Origin: Bacillota bacterium
GTDB taxonomy: Bacteria > Bacillota > Clostridia > Lachnospirales > Lachnospiraceae
NCBI GenBank assembly: GCA_023437365.1
Contig: JAEZGK010000062.1
Span: 1-37,489, forward strand
Reading direction: 5' to 3'
Length of the DNA: 37,489 nucleotides
Within the stretch, counting starts at the first letter, position 1; every line of letters begins with the position of its first letter. The translations under genes and the position numbers were made by a program. The notes below the pieces were generated by a model that did not search any database, had not been told where the DNA came from, and saw only the letters and a program-made list of their open reading frames with translations. Below are positions 16,574-25,229 of the stretch, piece after piece.

Positions 16574-16584
16574 GGTGCTGCTAT

Positions 16585-17544
16585 ATGAAAAAAATACTTC
16601 TTAAAACCCTGATTGTCAGTGTGCTCGTCCTCCTTCTTCCGTTTATCCTGACCCTGCTTGTAAAACATAAAAGTGGCGATGCTTTTCTGCAAACTATGAA
16701 TTATTCTGTCTATAATGAAGTAAATGGCCATAAGGAGACACTTTCGTTCGACACTTATCTAATGGGTGTCGTTGCTGCTGCCATGCCTGCCACATACCAT
16801 TTGGAAGCTTTGAAGGCACAGGCCGTCATAGCAAGAACCTACGCTCTCTATAATATGTCTAAGCTGTCAGAGAACTCACCCGGAAAAAGTCGGTTTTCCA
16901 TTACGGAGTTGGGTCTTCCCTACTATAGTCCAGACTCTCTAAAAAACTACTGGGGTGCAGAAAATTACAGTGACTACTATTCAAAGCTTGAAAACGCTGT
17001 CTACAAGACCAAGGATAAAGTACTTCTGTATCACAATGCCTTGATTCTTCCCCTATTCTTCGATACGGGCTCCGGCTATACCCGCAATGCTTCCGAGGCC
17101 TGGGGTGTGGAGGTCCCTTATCTGGTCAGTGTTCCCAGCAAGCAGGATGTTACCTCAACCGATTATCTTAGCATCCGGGAATACGAACTTCCCGATCTTA
17201 TTACGATTTTAACAGGATATTACACTGAGATCACTCTGACTACGGATCATTTCTTTGATGAGGTTACTGTGGCCTCCAGGGATAGTGCAGGATATGTAAC
17301 TAAAATGAACCTTGGCAGCCAAACCGTCTCCGGTGAGGAATTTGCCAAGGTTCTGGGCATTGCTTCGAATCATTTTTATCTTGAGGAATATGATAACAAG
17401 GCACGCATCATCTGCAACGGTGCTGGACACGGCATCGGTTTAAGCCAGTACGGTGCGAATGCCATGGCAGGCGAGGAACGGACCTACTCCGATATCCTGA
17501 CTTATTATTATACCGATACTTTACTTGCGGACCTGTCCAAATAG
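16585..17544 (+). CDS. spoIID: SpoIID-family protein (peptidoglycan lytic transglycosylase homologue) lacking the catalytic Glu
   Basis: A 319-residue membrane-anchored protein with one N-terminal membrane segment (about 10-27). SpoIID is the lytic transglycosylase of the engulfment complex (with SpoIIP and SpoIIM) that cuts septal peptidoglycan in the mother cell. The family signature is present: YLMGVVAAAMPATYHLEALK, AQAVIARTYAL, later GSGYTRNASEAWG, VPYLVSV and the C-terminal GAGHGIGLSQYGANAMA with YYYTDT. However, the position of the catalytic glutamate (normally ...AEMP) is alanine (Ala66, codon GCC at 16780-16782), so glycan cleavage is predicted to be lost. GGAGG sits 10 bases before the ATG inside a strong inverted repeat. 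It may be a paralogue; the neighbours are not spoIIR or spoIIQ. The stop codon abuts that of the opposing transglutaminase gene. Confidence 0.88.
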   Translation: MKKILLKTLIVSVLVLLLPFILTLLVKHKSGDAFLQTMNYSVYNEVNGHKETLSFDTYLMGVVAAAMPATYHLEALKAQAVIARTYALYNMSKLSENSPGKSRFSITELGLPYYSPDSLKNYWGAENYSDYYSKLENAVYKTKDKVLLYHNALILPLFFDTGSGYTRNASEAWGVEVPYLVSVPSKQDVTSTDYLSIREYELPDLITILTGYYTEITLTTDHFFDEVTVASRDSAGYVTKMNLGSQTVSGEEFAKVLGIASNHFYLEEYDNKARIICNGAGHGIGLSQYGANAMAGEERTYSDILTYYYTDTLLADLSK

Positions 17545-19965
17545 TTAAATGTTTCGATATTTCATCAGAAGGATGAATTCATTCAGCCAAAGCTTTACTC
17601 GAGGATTCTTATCATGCTGGATTTCAGCCAGACCCCTCTGGAAGATAATCACTTTTTCTAATTCCTCCTCCGTCACAGCTTCCTCCGCATATCGAAACCT
17701 CATATAAATCTTAGCTACATCGTTAAAAAGTATTCTATTGAATAAATAATGATCCCTTACCCTCTCTGCCAGCATCTGTATCGTCTCCTGTTCCTCCAGG
17801 CCAAAGCCCTCCTGCTTCAGCAGGGCAAGAACCCGAAGAAACATCATATACATCTTCTTACTGCAGCCTGCTTTCTGATACTGCTTTCGGTAACGAAGCT
17901 TCAGACTGTTATAGTAGATTACAATCAGACTAAGTAAGATGAATACAGCGGCAAGAGTTACAATTGTGCCATACACCACCTCATTTACTTTCTCTGCCTT
18001 ATTAGTCGGTTCTGGTATCTCACCATTTGGAAGCGGAAGTGTAGACGCATTGAGTTCCCCTTCATAGTGATTCAGATATTGCTCCGGTATCTCAGGAGCA
18101 GCAGGCTTTGCCTCTGACCAGGTCGTATATCGAGTGTTATAGAAGGGAGCAGTAGCTTCGAATGGGATCCAGCCCACGCCTTCAATATAGGCTTCTGCCC
18201 AAGCATGAGCCTGGCTGTTCTTGACCGGATACATCCCTTTCTTGTCCCGGTTGTTAAATTTAGCAACAAAGCCTTCCATATAACGCGTCGGAATTCCGAT
18301 GCACCTTCCCAGTACTGCCATCGCTGTCGCATAAGAGGTACAATAGCCTTTCTTGCTTTCGAACAGGAAGTAGTCGATGAAGTCCTCGCCCTCCGGAACC
18401 TTCTCCGGGGACAGCGTATATTCATATTGGTTCAGATAAGCTTCAATCGCCATCAGCTTATCATATTTGGTATCGTAACCGGTGGTAATCTCTTCTGCAA
18501 GCTTCTTCACACGGTCCGGCAGCGTATCAGGAAGTTGTGTATAGCTCTTCTTAATCAGGTCTGCCCGTTCCTTCAACACCTCATAGAAATCCCAACGATT
18601 CTCAAGGCGCATTGAACTGCTTAGGCTCAATAGATCCTTCTTCAGATATTCCAGAGAATCCAGTTTCACGCTCGTCGCCTTATCATAGGAGAAATCATCC
18701 GCCTCCCGAAGCATATTGCTAAATGCCTCTCCCTTCAGATTCATCTCGTAAAAGGTGGTCTCATAAGTAGTTCCGCGGCCCTTTACCTTTTCAAATACAA
18801 TATTGGGATTTCTCAATAAGGGTCTCGTTGAATCCTCCGAGGTATTGAAATAGCTGGATTTCAGAGGATAGAAAAAGGTTTTGGTCTTAATATTATTATA
18901 CTTAACCTTTAACGCTACCCGGTTGACAAATTTATTATTCTCCAGAACTTCCTTATCCTGTCTCGCCAGGGCATAGGAAAGTTCCATAAAATCAAGCCTA
19001 TAATCCTCCTCTTTCGACAGACCTTCCTCCGCACTCTTCTCCCAGCTGTTGCCCGTATAGATATCACTTACGGAGCCAATCAAGTAGATTGCTCGATTGG
19101 TTGAAGCTCCGCTGATCTTTAATGCTACATTATCATCCTTGATCAGTGTATGGCTTTTACTATTCAACTCACCACTATTCTCCGAATAGCCGGTAAGGCT
19201 GATACCGAACTGGCTTGGCTGATTATTGAGATAATAGTCAAGCTCTGTTTTCCAGACTTCTATCTGTCGCTTCACGTTATCGTATGCCGTCTTCACAACA
19301 GTCCATTGAATCGGCTCCTCTTTCGAGGGAAATGAGATTGCAAGAATTGCAATGATCAGACAAATCGGTGCCAGATAAAGGATGCTTTCCTTCTTCTCCT
19401 GTTTACCCGCTTTCCGCGAATAAAATACACCATAGCATTCCACCAAGATGGACAGGATATAAAAGACACTGACACAGACGGCTGCTTTACTGATCTCATA
19501 CTTGCTGATACTGAGTATAATCATGGCTACAAATATAACAACTGCCAGAACGGCCTTTAAAATCTGTCGCTTCATAAGTAAAAAGAACAGTAATACTCCC
19601 AGTATACCGGATAAGATCAATGTAAATACTGCAAATTTCAAAGAATACAGCTCTTCCGAGCCGTTATAGGAAGTCACCCAGCTGGCATAGTCCTGCAGCC
19701 AGGAAAGCGGATTGAATTTTCTTGCCCAGAAAATCAATGCAAGGATTGGAATGATACTTGCGATTACCAGATAGGTTATCGCATTCCTTCTATTTATATC
19801 AATCAGATAAATCAGCAATGCAGGCAAAAAGGATAAAAACGCACTCAGAAAAACAGAGACCTTGAGCTGATAATACTGGTTAATGATCAGTACTAAAGCC
19901 CATCCTAGTGCCATGCTCAGCAGAGCTTGATAAACCTGATATAATCTCTCTCGATGCTTTAACAT
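17545..19965 (-). CDS. Transglutaminase-like membrane protein (TgpA type, DUF3488/DUF4129)
   Basis: An 806-residue protein: seven or so membrane segments up to about residue 215, a long extracytoplasmic region, a transglutaminase core and one more membrane segment near 685-710, then a cytoplasmic DUF4129-like tail. The triad is Cys542 (KKGYCTSYATAM), His587 (SQAHAWAEAYI) and Glu603 (GWIPFEATAP), where Asp is more usual but Glu is common in this subfamily. It may crosslink or cleave amide bonds in envelope proteins. It is the last gene of a MoxR / DUF58 / transglutaminase operon, a widely conserved arrangement. AAGGGAT precedes the ATG. Its stop is directly adjacent to that of the opposing spoIID gene, with no terminator between them. 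Confidence 0.93.
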   Translation of the reverse strand: MLKHRERLYQVYQALLSMALGWALVLIINQYYQLKVSVFLSAFLSFLPALLIYLIDINRRNAITYLVIASIIPILALIFWARKFNPLSWLQDYASWVTSYNGSEELYSLKFAVFTLILSGILGVLLFFLLMKRQILKAVLAVVIFVAMIILSISKYEISKAAVCVSVFYILSILVECYGVFYSRKAGKQEKKESILYLAPICLIIAILAISFPSKEEPIQWTVVKTAYDNVKRQIEVWKTELDYYLNNQPSQFGISLTGYSENSGELNSKSHTLIKDDNVALKISGASTNRAIYLIGSVSDIYTGNSWEKSAEEGLSKEEDYRLDFMELSYALARQDKEVLENNKFVNRVALKVKYNNIKTKTFFYPLKSSYFNTSEDSTRPLLRNPNIVFEKVKGRGTTYETTFYEMNLKGEAFSNMLREADDFSYDKATSVKLDSLEYLKKDLLSLSSSMRLENRWDFYEVLKERADLIKKSYTQLPDTLPDRVKKLAEEITTGYDTKYDKLMAIEAYLNQYEYTLSPEKVPEGEDFIDYFLFESKKGYCTSYATAMAVLGRCIGIPTRYMEGFVAKFNNRDKKGMYPVKNSQAHAWAEAYIEGVGWIPFEATAPFYNTRYTTWSEAKPAAPEIPEQYLNHYEGELNASTLPLPNGEIPEPTNKAEKVNEVVYGTIVTLAAVFILLSLIVIYYNSLKLRYRKQYQKAGCSKKMYMMFLRVLALLKQEGFGLEEQETIQMLAERVRDHYLFNRILFNDVAKIYMRFRYAEEAVTEEELEKVIIFQRGLAEIQHDKNPRVKLWLNEFILLMKYRNI

Positions 19966-20105
19966 TTGTCTATCCCTTCTTCATACCATATGACATCACA
20001 GCTTCATTCAAATAACAACTACACTTTAACTAAGTTTGTGCCAAGTGCATTTTTTACACTTTGAGGCTACAGGCACTTCTGAATGTGAATTATTCTGCTT
20101 ATATT

Positions 20106-21299
20106 TCACACTACTTCCTGGCTCAGTATATCTGCTATCTCATCCTCTGACATAATCTGATAGACTTCCACTCCGGAATTCCTCATACCATCGATAATCA
20201 TCTTCGTTTCCTCCGAGACATCGTCACTGACAAATAGAATACAGATATGATTTGCGCCCGATACCGCCCTCAGAGCCTCCAGATACAATTCCCTGGTCAG
20301 ACTGTGCGTGGCCGCCACATAGAATACACCACCACCATTACGCACCAGATGCTCTTTCAGTAACATACTTACGGGTAGTGCACTTTTGAAATCAATGCGG
20401 ACACATGCCTTATAAAATGCATTAAAATCTTCTTTGGAGGTGATATCGGCGTACTTCACACCGTCAAGGTCATAGATGATCTGGGAGGGAGTCCCCCTCT
20501 GAGCATAGAAATTCGCAATCGCCAGTACGCTCTCGATAATCTTATCCTCGGCGATGACGACCTTAAGCTCATCGTCCTTAATCTTCATTAAGTCCATGAA
20601 CAGTACAATCTCCGCCTTCGGGATGTACTGGTATTTTCTGGTGATCAGTTGTTGGAGTCTTGCTGTTGCCTTCCAGTGAATTCTTTTTCTACTATCTCCG
20701 GGGAAGTATTTTCTTACCTCCGTATCAAGTTCTTCTTCCGCTGCGTTAGAAAATCGCATGGGATTCTTCACATCGCTCTGCGGTGGGGCAATGCCCAGTT
20801 GCTCAAGAGGAACCACTCTTGGCAGCACTACAGCCTTTAGCTTGCTAGCAATTGGATAGGTAATATTGAATAAATATAGGAAGTCTGTTACCTCGATTGA
20901 GTCAACACCCACATAATATTCGCCTCTGTAATTACATTTGATTCTTGTCTCCAAACGCTCACTCTCGCTGGGAAGAAGACTGTATTCTGCGATTTTATTT
21001 GCTGCCTCTATCGTTGATTTATCACTGAGAAAATTCACCTTGACGTTACGGAAGGTAACATAATCCTCGTTCGCGATTACGAAGGAATAGGTAGTCCAAT
21101 CCCCCTTGACCACAAGATAAGCTTCCATCGTTTGGTATATTTTAAAACGAAAATATACATAAAGTGTATATAAAAAGGACATGACCGGTATTAACAGTGA
21201 CAGATAAAAAAGAGCATAAGAAATATTCCCTCCGTAATAGGAGGCAAAGATACTGCTTCCTATGATTGCTCCTGCAAAAATCAAATGATTAACTCTCAT
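20106..21299 (-). CDS. DUF58 domain-containing protein
   Basis: A 397-residue protein with two short N-terminal membrane segments (about 5-45) and the DUF58 domain in its second half. The signature PGDSRKRIHWKATARLQQL is at about 198-216, and a VWA-like beta strand with VLFMDLM follows. DUF58 proteins couple with MoxR ATPases in assembly of surface or metal-containing complexes. GGGGGA precedes the ATG by 5 bases. It is the middle gene of the operon, 110 bases after moxR (with an AT-rich hairpin in between) and 140 bases before the transglutaminase gene. Function of the trio here is inferred from the family only. Confidence 0.92.
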   Translation of the reverse strand: MRVNHLIFAGAIIGSSIFASYYGGNISYALFYLSLLIPVMSFLYTLYVYFRFKIYQTMEAYLVVKGDWTTYSFVIANEDYVTFRNVKVNFLSDKSTIEAANKIAEYSLLPSESERLETRIKCNYRGEYYVGVDSIEVTDFLYLFNITYPIASKLKAVVLPRVVPLEQLGIAPPQSDVKNPMRFSNAAEEELDTEVRKYFPGDSRKRIHWKATARLQQLITRKYQYIPKAEIVLFMDLMKIKDDELKVVIAEDKIIESVLAIANFYAQRGTPSQIIYDLDGVKYADITSKEDFNAFYKACVRIDFKSALPVSMLLKEHLVRNGGGVFYVAATHSLTRELYLEALRAVSGANHICILFVSDDVSEETKMIIDGMRNSGVEVYQIMSEDEIADILSQEVV

Positions 21300-21355
21300 A
21301 GTAGTCCCCCATGATTGCGAACATCTGTAAATTCGGATGTATACGCAAATTTACC

Positions 21356-21382
21356 AATTGAAAAATCTTTGATTTTTCAATT
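21356..21382. repeat. 12-bp perfect inverted repeat between moxR and the DUF58 gene
   Basis: AATTGAAAAATC (21356-21367), three-base TTT loop, then GATTTTTCAATT (21371-21382). It lies inside the operon, about 30 bases after the moxR stop. It could be a weak attenuator or mRNA processing stem that lowers expression of the downstream genes. Confidence 0.5.
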
Positions 21383-21409
21383 TATCCCTTCTACCGAAGT
21401 TAAACCGGC

Positions 21410-22354
21410 TTAGTTAGTAGCGAATACCGGAACGGGGACCTTAGCAACAATATTCTTTAACACCTTCTCTACCTTTGTCTGTGAAAGCCTTGCCTCCGGT
21501 GACAGAATAATGCGATGGGACAATACCGGTTGGACCAGCTTAAGGATGTCGTCGGGGATACAGTAGTTCCGCCCATTCACATAAGCATAGGCCTGAGCAG
21601 CACGTAGCAGTGCAAGAGTAGCTCTGGGGCTTGCACCCAGAGCGACATTACTGTCCTTTCTGGTCTCAGCGACAATCTTTGTAACGAAGGTAACCAGATC
21701 TTGATTGACCTTGACAGACTCTACCTCCTGCTGCATCGAAAGGATATCCTCCCCCTCTACAATTGCCTCCAGCTTCTTGCTAAGCTGTTGAGTGAGGAAA
21801 CGATTTGCCATAACCTTTTCGTCACTCAGCTCAGGATATCCCACGGATATCTTCATCATAAAACGATCCAGCTGAGCCTCGGGTAGATTATAGGTACCAA
21901 GGTAATCAATGGGATTCTGTGTTGCAATGACCATAAATGGTCTTGGGATCGGATAGGTTACGCCGTCAACGGTAACCTGTTTCTCTTCCATCGCTTCGAG
22001 TAAGCTGGCCTGAGTCTTCGGTGAAGTACGGTTGATCTCATCCGCAAGAATGATGTTATTCACAATCGCACCCTTTGAATATTCAAATTTGCCGGTCTGA
22101 AGATTATAGATCGACAGACCCGTAACGTCACTGGGCAGTGTATCCGGAGTAAATTGGATCCGTGTAAAACCGCAGTGAATTGTCTGGGCGATCGTCTTTG
22201 CCAGAGTGGTCTTTCCCACTCCCGGAACGTCCTCCAGAAGAAGGTGTCCCCCGGCCAGCAGAGTAATCAGTGTATATTCTATGACTTCTCGCTTTCCGAC
22301 AATAATCTGTTCCATATTATGTATGATTTCACTAACTCTTTTTTGATTCTCCAT
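21410..22354 (-). CDS. MoxR-family AAA+ ATPase
   Basis: A 314-residue AAA+ ATPase of the MoxR family. Walker A is DVPGVGKTTLAKT (near 40-52), Walker B ILADEINRTSPKTQASLLEA, sensor 1 VIATQNP, and the C-terminal lid carries GASPRATLALLRAAQ. MoxR proteins act as chaperones that load metals or assemble partner complexes with VWA or DUF58 proteins. GAGGGAAAAAGA stands just before the ATG. It is the first gene of the operon, with a promoter candidate at 22397-22426. Partners in the operon are the DUF58 and transglutaminase proteins. Confidence 0.96.
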   Translation of the reverse strand: MENQKRVSEIIHNMEQIIVGKREVIEYTLITLLAGGHLLLEDVPGVGKTTLAKTIAQTIHCGFTRIQFTPDTLPSDVTGLSIYNLQTGKFEYSKGAIVNNIILADEINRTSPKTQASLLEAMEEKQVTVDGVTYPIPRPFMVIATQNPIDYLGTYNLPEAQLDRFMMKISVGYPELSDEKVMANRFLTQQLSKKLEAIVEGEDILSMQQEVESVKVNQDLVTFVTKIVAETRKDSNVALGASPRATLALLRAAQAYAYVNGRNYCIPDDILKLVQPVLSHRIILSPEARLSQTKVEKVLKNIVAKVPVPVFATN

Positions 22355-22396
22355 TCTTTTTCCCTCTTCTTTACTATTATAGTATATCTTTCCATT

Positions 22397-22426
22397 ATTA
22401 TACTGTAGCTATAATATACAATGCAA
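22397..22426 (-). promoter_or_regulatory. Promoter candidate of the moxR operon
   Basis: On the minus strand TTGCAT (22421-22426) and TATAAT (22397-22402) are 18 bases apart, placed about 45 bases before the moxR start. Confidence 0.55.
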
Positions 22427-22505
22427 GGTAAGAATTACATAAGATTTTGTACTTTCTATGAAAATTATGTCTTTTTCCGCTCCGACTGTTGTTTTCCCAA
22501 GTATA

Positions 22506-22556
22506 AAAAGGATGCCGCTAATCTGATCTTCCTGTAGATATTAGCGGCATCCTTTT
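22506..22556. terminator. Terminator downstream of mtnN
   Basis: A 17-bp perfect stem (22506-22522 with 22540-22556) with AAAA/TTTT ends lies 41 bases past the mtnN stop on the minus strand. It also isolates the moxR promoter from mtnN transcription. Confidence 0.85.
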
Positions 22557-22597
22557 GTGTTATACTTTATTCTTATTCAATCTATGGTATATCTTAA

Positions 22598-23302
22598 TCA
22601 TGAGTTAAGCCTTTTCACCAGTCCGTTCAGCAGCTTAACCGTATTCCTGATGGCGATCTCTTCGAAATCCTGATAGGTCATTTCTGCGCTGTGGTCTGCC
22701 TTATCGGAGATTGCTCTGATAATCAGAAAAGGAATATGGTTCAGGTATGCGGTCTGTGCAATTGCCGCTCCCTCCATCTCTGTACAGTAACCGTCAAAAT
22801 TCTTTGTGAGCCAGGCCTTCTTTTCAGAATCTGAGATAAACTGGTCACCGCTGACGACTCTGCCGGTATGAATCCCAATCTCGGGAACCACCTCGGCGCA
22901 TACCTCTTTGGCAAGCGCAATCAGTCTCTCATCTGCTTTGAAGATAGACTGCTCCATTCTTGGGATGACACCTGCTGGGTAACCAAAGCCCGTTGCATCC
23001 ACATCATGCTGCAAGGTATCGGTTGAAAGTACAATATCTGCTATATCAATTTCATTTCTCAGAGAACCTGCCACCCCGGTATTGATTACCCCATCTACCT
23101 GAAATAAATCCACCAGAATCTGAGTACAGACTGCAGCGTTTACTTTCCCAATGCCGCAGCGGACCACGACGACTTCCTTCTCCAAAAGCTTACCTTCATA
23201 AAAATCCATGGATGCTACCGACTTCACTGTGACATCCTGCATCTGACCTTTTATGATGCTTACTTCCTCATCCATAGCACCAATGATACCGATTTTTTTC
23301 AT
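22598..23302 (-). CDS. mtnN: 5'-methylthioadenosine/S-adenosylhomocysteine nucleosidase
   Basis: MTAN (Pfs) hydrolyses methylthioadenosine and S-adenosylhomocysteine to adenine and the thio-ribose product, detoxifying SAM by-products and supplying the AI-2 precursor. The 234-residue length is standard. Motifs: IGIIGAMDEEVSII at the N-terminus, GIGKVNAA, INTGVAGSL, then SGDQFI, EMEGAAIAQ with the catalytic Glu, and IIRAISDKAD with the catalytic Asp. AAGGAGAG precedes the ATG. Monocistronic, closed by the hairpin at 22506-22556. Divergent from the TSCPD/murG pair. Confidence 0.97.
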   Translation of the reverse strand: MKKIGIIGAMDEEVSIIKGQMQDVTVKSVASMDFYEGKLLEKEVVVVRCGIGKVNAAVCTQILVDLFQVDGVINTGVAGSLRNEIDIADIVLSTDTLQHDVDATGFGYPAGVIPRMEQSIFKADERLIALAKEVCAEVVPEIGIHTGRVVSGDQFISDSEKKAWLTKNFDGYCTEMEGAAIAQTAYLNHIPFLIIRAISDKADHSAEMTYQDFEEIAIRNTVKLLNGLVKRLNS

Positions 23303-23548
23303 ATGCGTCTCTCCTTTATATTCTTATTGTATCCGATTCTATGATAAACTTCAATATAGAGGAGGAATGTGTTGAAAGCTGCTTTATGTGATTTTTTCAG
23401 GGCAAAATCGTTTTCGAATCGATTTATATCCTATAAATATGATTGCAAAATTCTGCACTCTGAGATACAATGTACTCGGTTATGAGTAGCCGGAGACTCC
23501 GCTTTCTCATACACTGGATTAGATTTAGCTATAGAAAGGGAATTCGAA

Positions 23549-23794
23549 ATGACCTACAAAACATCGGGCGTATGCAGCCGTGAAATCTGCTTCGAGATAG
23601 ACGAAGAAACCAACACCATTACCGAGCTCCATTTTGTCGGAGGTTGTAATGGAAATGCCGGCGGGATATCCCGCTTGGTTGTCGGTATGAAGGTTGATGA
23701 TGTGATCCGCAAATTAGAGGGAGTAACCTGCGATCTTCGAAAAACCTCCTGTCCGGATCAGCTGGCTAAAGCATTAAAGGAATGGAGGTCCTAA
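23549..23794 (+). CDS. TIGR03905-type TSCPD domain protein, function unknown
   Basis: An 81-residue protein of the TSCPD type, seen as a stand-alone small protein in many Clostridia and as a zinc-like domain at the C-terminus of some ribonucleotide reductases. Readable motifs: GVCSREICFEID, FVGGCNGNAGGI and KTSCPDQLAKAL. Three cysteines (GVCSREIC, GGCNG, TSCPD) could bind metal. AAAGGGAA precedes the ATG. The ribosome site for the next gene (GGAGG) lies in its last codons, and murG starts 1 base after its stop, so the two are translationally coupled. No function can be assigned. Confidence 0.9.
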   Translation: MTYKTSGVCSREICFEIDEETNTITELHFVGGCNGNAGGISRLVVGMKVDDVIRKLEGVTCDLRKTSCPDQLAKALKEWRS

Positions 23795-23795
23795 T

Positions 23796-24860
23796 ATGAA
23801 ACGTATCGTATTGACCGGAGGGGGCACTGCAGGACACGTTACACCGTGCATTGCTTTATTACCCCAGCTTACACAGGAAGGCTTCGATATCCAATATATC
23901 GGTTCCTACAACGGAATCGAGCGTAAGCTGATTGAAGAATATAAAATCCCATACCATGGTATATCCTCCGGAAAGCTGAGAAGATATTTTGACCCAAAGA
24001 ACTTCTCCGACCCGTTCAAGGTAATCAAGGGCTATCTGGAAGCGAGCAAAATATTGAAAAGTCTCAAACCGGATGTAGTATTCTCCAAAGGCGGTTTCGT
24101 ATCAGTTCCGGTTGTTATGGCAGCCAAGCACCATAAAATTCCTGTAATTATACATGAGTCAGATATGACTCCGGGCCTTGCGAATAAGCTTGCACTTCCC
24201 TCCGCAACGAAGGTATGTGTGAATTTCCCGGAGACTTTAAAGTTTTTCCCTGCTGGTAAGGCAGTCTTGACCGGGACCCCGATTCGTAAGGAGCTCTTCA
24301 CGGGGAACAAGCTACGTGGACTCGATTTCTGCGGTTTTTCAGCAAATCGTCCCGTGCTGCTTATTGTCGGTGGAAGCACCGGTTCCCGAGCGATCAATGA
24401 TATCATCCGCGGCATGCTACCGACTTTGCTCCGCGATTATCAAATCATCCATCTCTGCGGAAAGGGCAACTTGGACGAACGCTTCAATGATACTGCAGGC
24501 TATGTACAGTTCGAATATATCCACGCAGAGTTAAGTGATTTACTGGCCGCTGCCGATATTGTCATCTCCAGAGCAGGAGCCAATGCTATCTGTGAGCTTT
24601 TGGCTCTGAGAAAGCCAAATATTTTGATCCCGCTTTCTGCTGCTGCCAGCCGGGGAGACCAGATCTTAAATGCCGATTCCTTTGAACATCAGGGCTTTTC
24701 CTATGTCCTCAGGGAAGAGGACTTAAGTCTAAGTAATCTCATGGAAGCAATCAGGACGGTAACTGAGAAAAAGCAGGATTACATAACTGCTATGGAGAAA
24801 AGTGAGTTGAATAACTCTATCGATACTATCGTGAGATTAATCAGAGAAGCAGTGAAATAA
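23796..24860 (+). CDS. murG: MurG-like undecaprenyldiphospho-muramoylpentapeptide N-acetylglucosaminyltransferase
   Basis: GT28 enzyme that adds GlcNAc to lipid I to make lipid II for peptidoglycan. The 354-residue protein begins LTGGGTAGHVTP (the glycine-rich loop), has FSKGGFVSVPVVMAAKHH and HESDMTPGLANKLA, VVGGSTGSRAIND-type second loop (reads IVGGSTGSRAIN) and the UDP-binding helix ELSDLLAAADIVISRAGANA. It belongs to the divergent MurG group common in Clostridia. It sits here beside TSCPD rather than in a division-wall cluster, so whether it is the only MurG in the genome cannot be told. Initiation is coupled to the TSCPD gene. A large hairpin follows 20 bases after the stop. Confidence 0.93.
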   Translation: MKRIVLTGGGTAGHVTPCIALLPQLTQEGFDIQYIGSYNGIERKLIEEYKIPYHGISSGKLRRYFDPKNFSDPFKVIKGYLEASKILKSLKPDVVFSKGGFVSVPVVMAAKHHKIPVIIHESDMTPGLANKLALPSATKVCVNFPETLKFFPAGKAVLTGTPIRKELFTGNKLRGLDFCGFSANRPVLLIVGGSTGSRAINDIIRGMLPTLLRDYQIIHLCGKGNLDERFNDTAGYVQFEYIHAELSDLLAAADIVISRAGANAICELLALRKPNILIPLSAAASRGDQILNADSFEHQGFSYVLREEDLSLSNLMEAIRTVTEKKQDYITAMEKSELNNSIDTIVRLIREAVK

Positions 24861-24879
24861 ATTTAGGATAGAAAACTAA

Positions 24880-24949
24880 AAATGGTTCTTGGTTAAGCGA
24901 TGGGTCTGATGCATATGTATCACACCCATCGCTTGACTAAGAACCATTT
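24880..24949. repeat. 26-bp hairpin downstream of murG (terminator-like)
   Basis: 24880-24905 pairs with 24924-24949 over 26 bp, counting two G-T pairs, around an 18-base loop. No T-run follows on the plus strand; the minus-strand side is followed by TTTAGTTTTC. It could end murG transcription or be a small palindromic element. Confidence 0.6.
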
Positions 24950-25092
24950 CAGCTGTTAAGAATTATCAGATTTTTCTTTTATCTGGATTTATATCTACTT
25001 ATGAACCAATATTGCGATACAATCATTCTAATATCTTATGCTGCTACACCTTTCTTTCGAAATAACGCCATTAATACCCCAATTAGTCAAAA

Positions 25093-25123
25093 AATCTCCA
25101 TACCGTTAATTAGTATGGAGATT
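25093..25123 (-). terminator. Terminator of the HIT gene
   Basis: On the minus strand an 11-bp stem (25113-25123 with 25093-25103, 9-base loop) ends in a run of T's. It lies 107 bases past the stop of the HIT gene. Confidence 0.7.
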
Positions 25124-25229
25124 CCTGTGTTTAAACATTACTATCTGTCTAATGATTATATATTTCTCCTGCTTAATCCATAGAAGTATATAAGTCCACA
25201 AAATTGAATATTTTAAATTATATTCTTAT

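Larger units (their letters stand above)
24861..25229. other. Intergenic region holding two hairpins
   Basis: The two convergent genes (murG and HIT) are 369 bases apart. The stretch contains the 26-bp hairpin at 24880-24949 and the HIT terminator at 25093-25123. The 60-codon plus frame at 25001-25183 has no ribosome site or recognisable motif, so nothing else is annotated. Confidence 0.6.
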
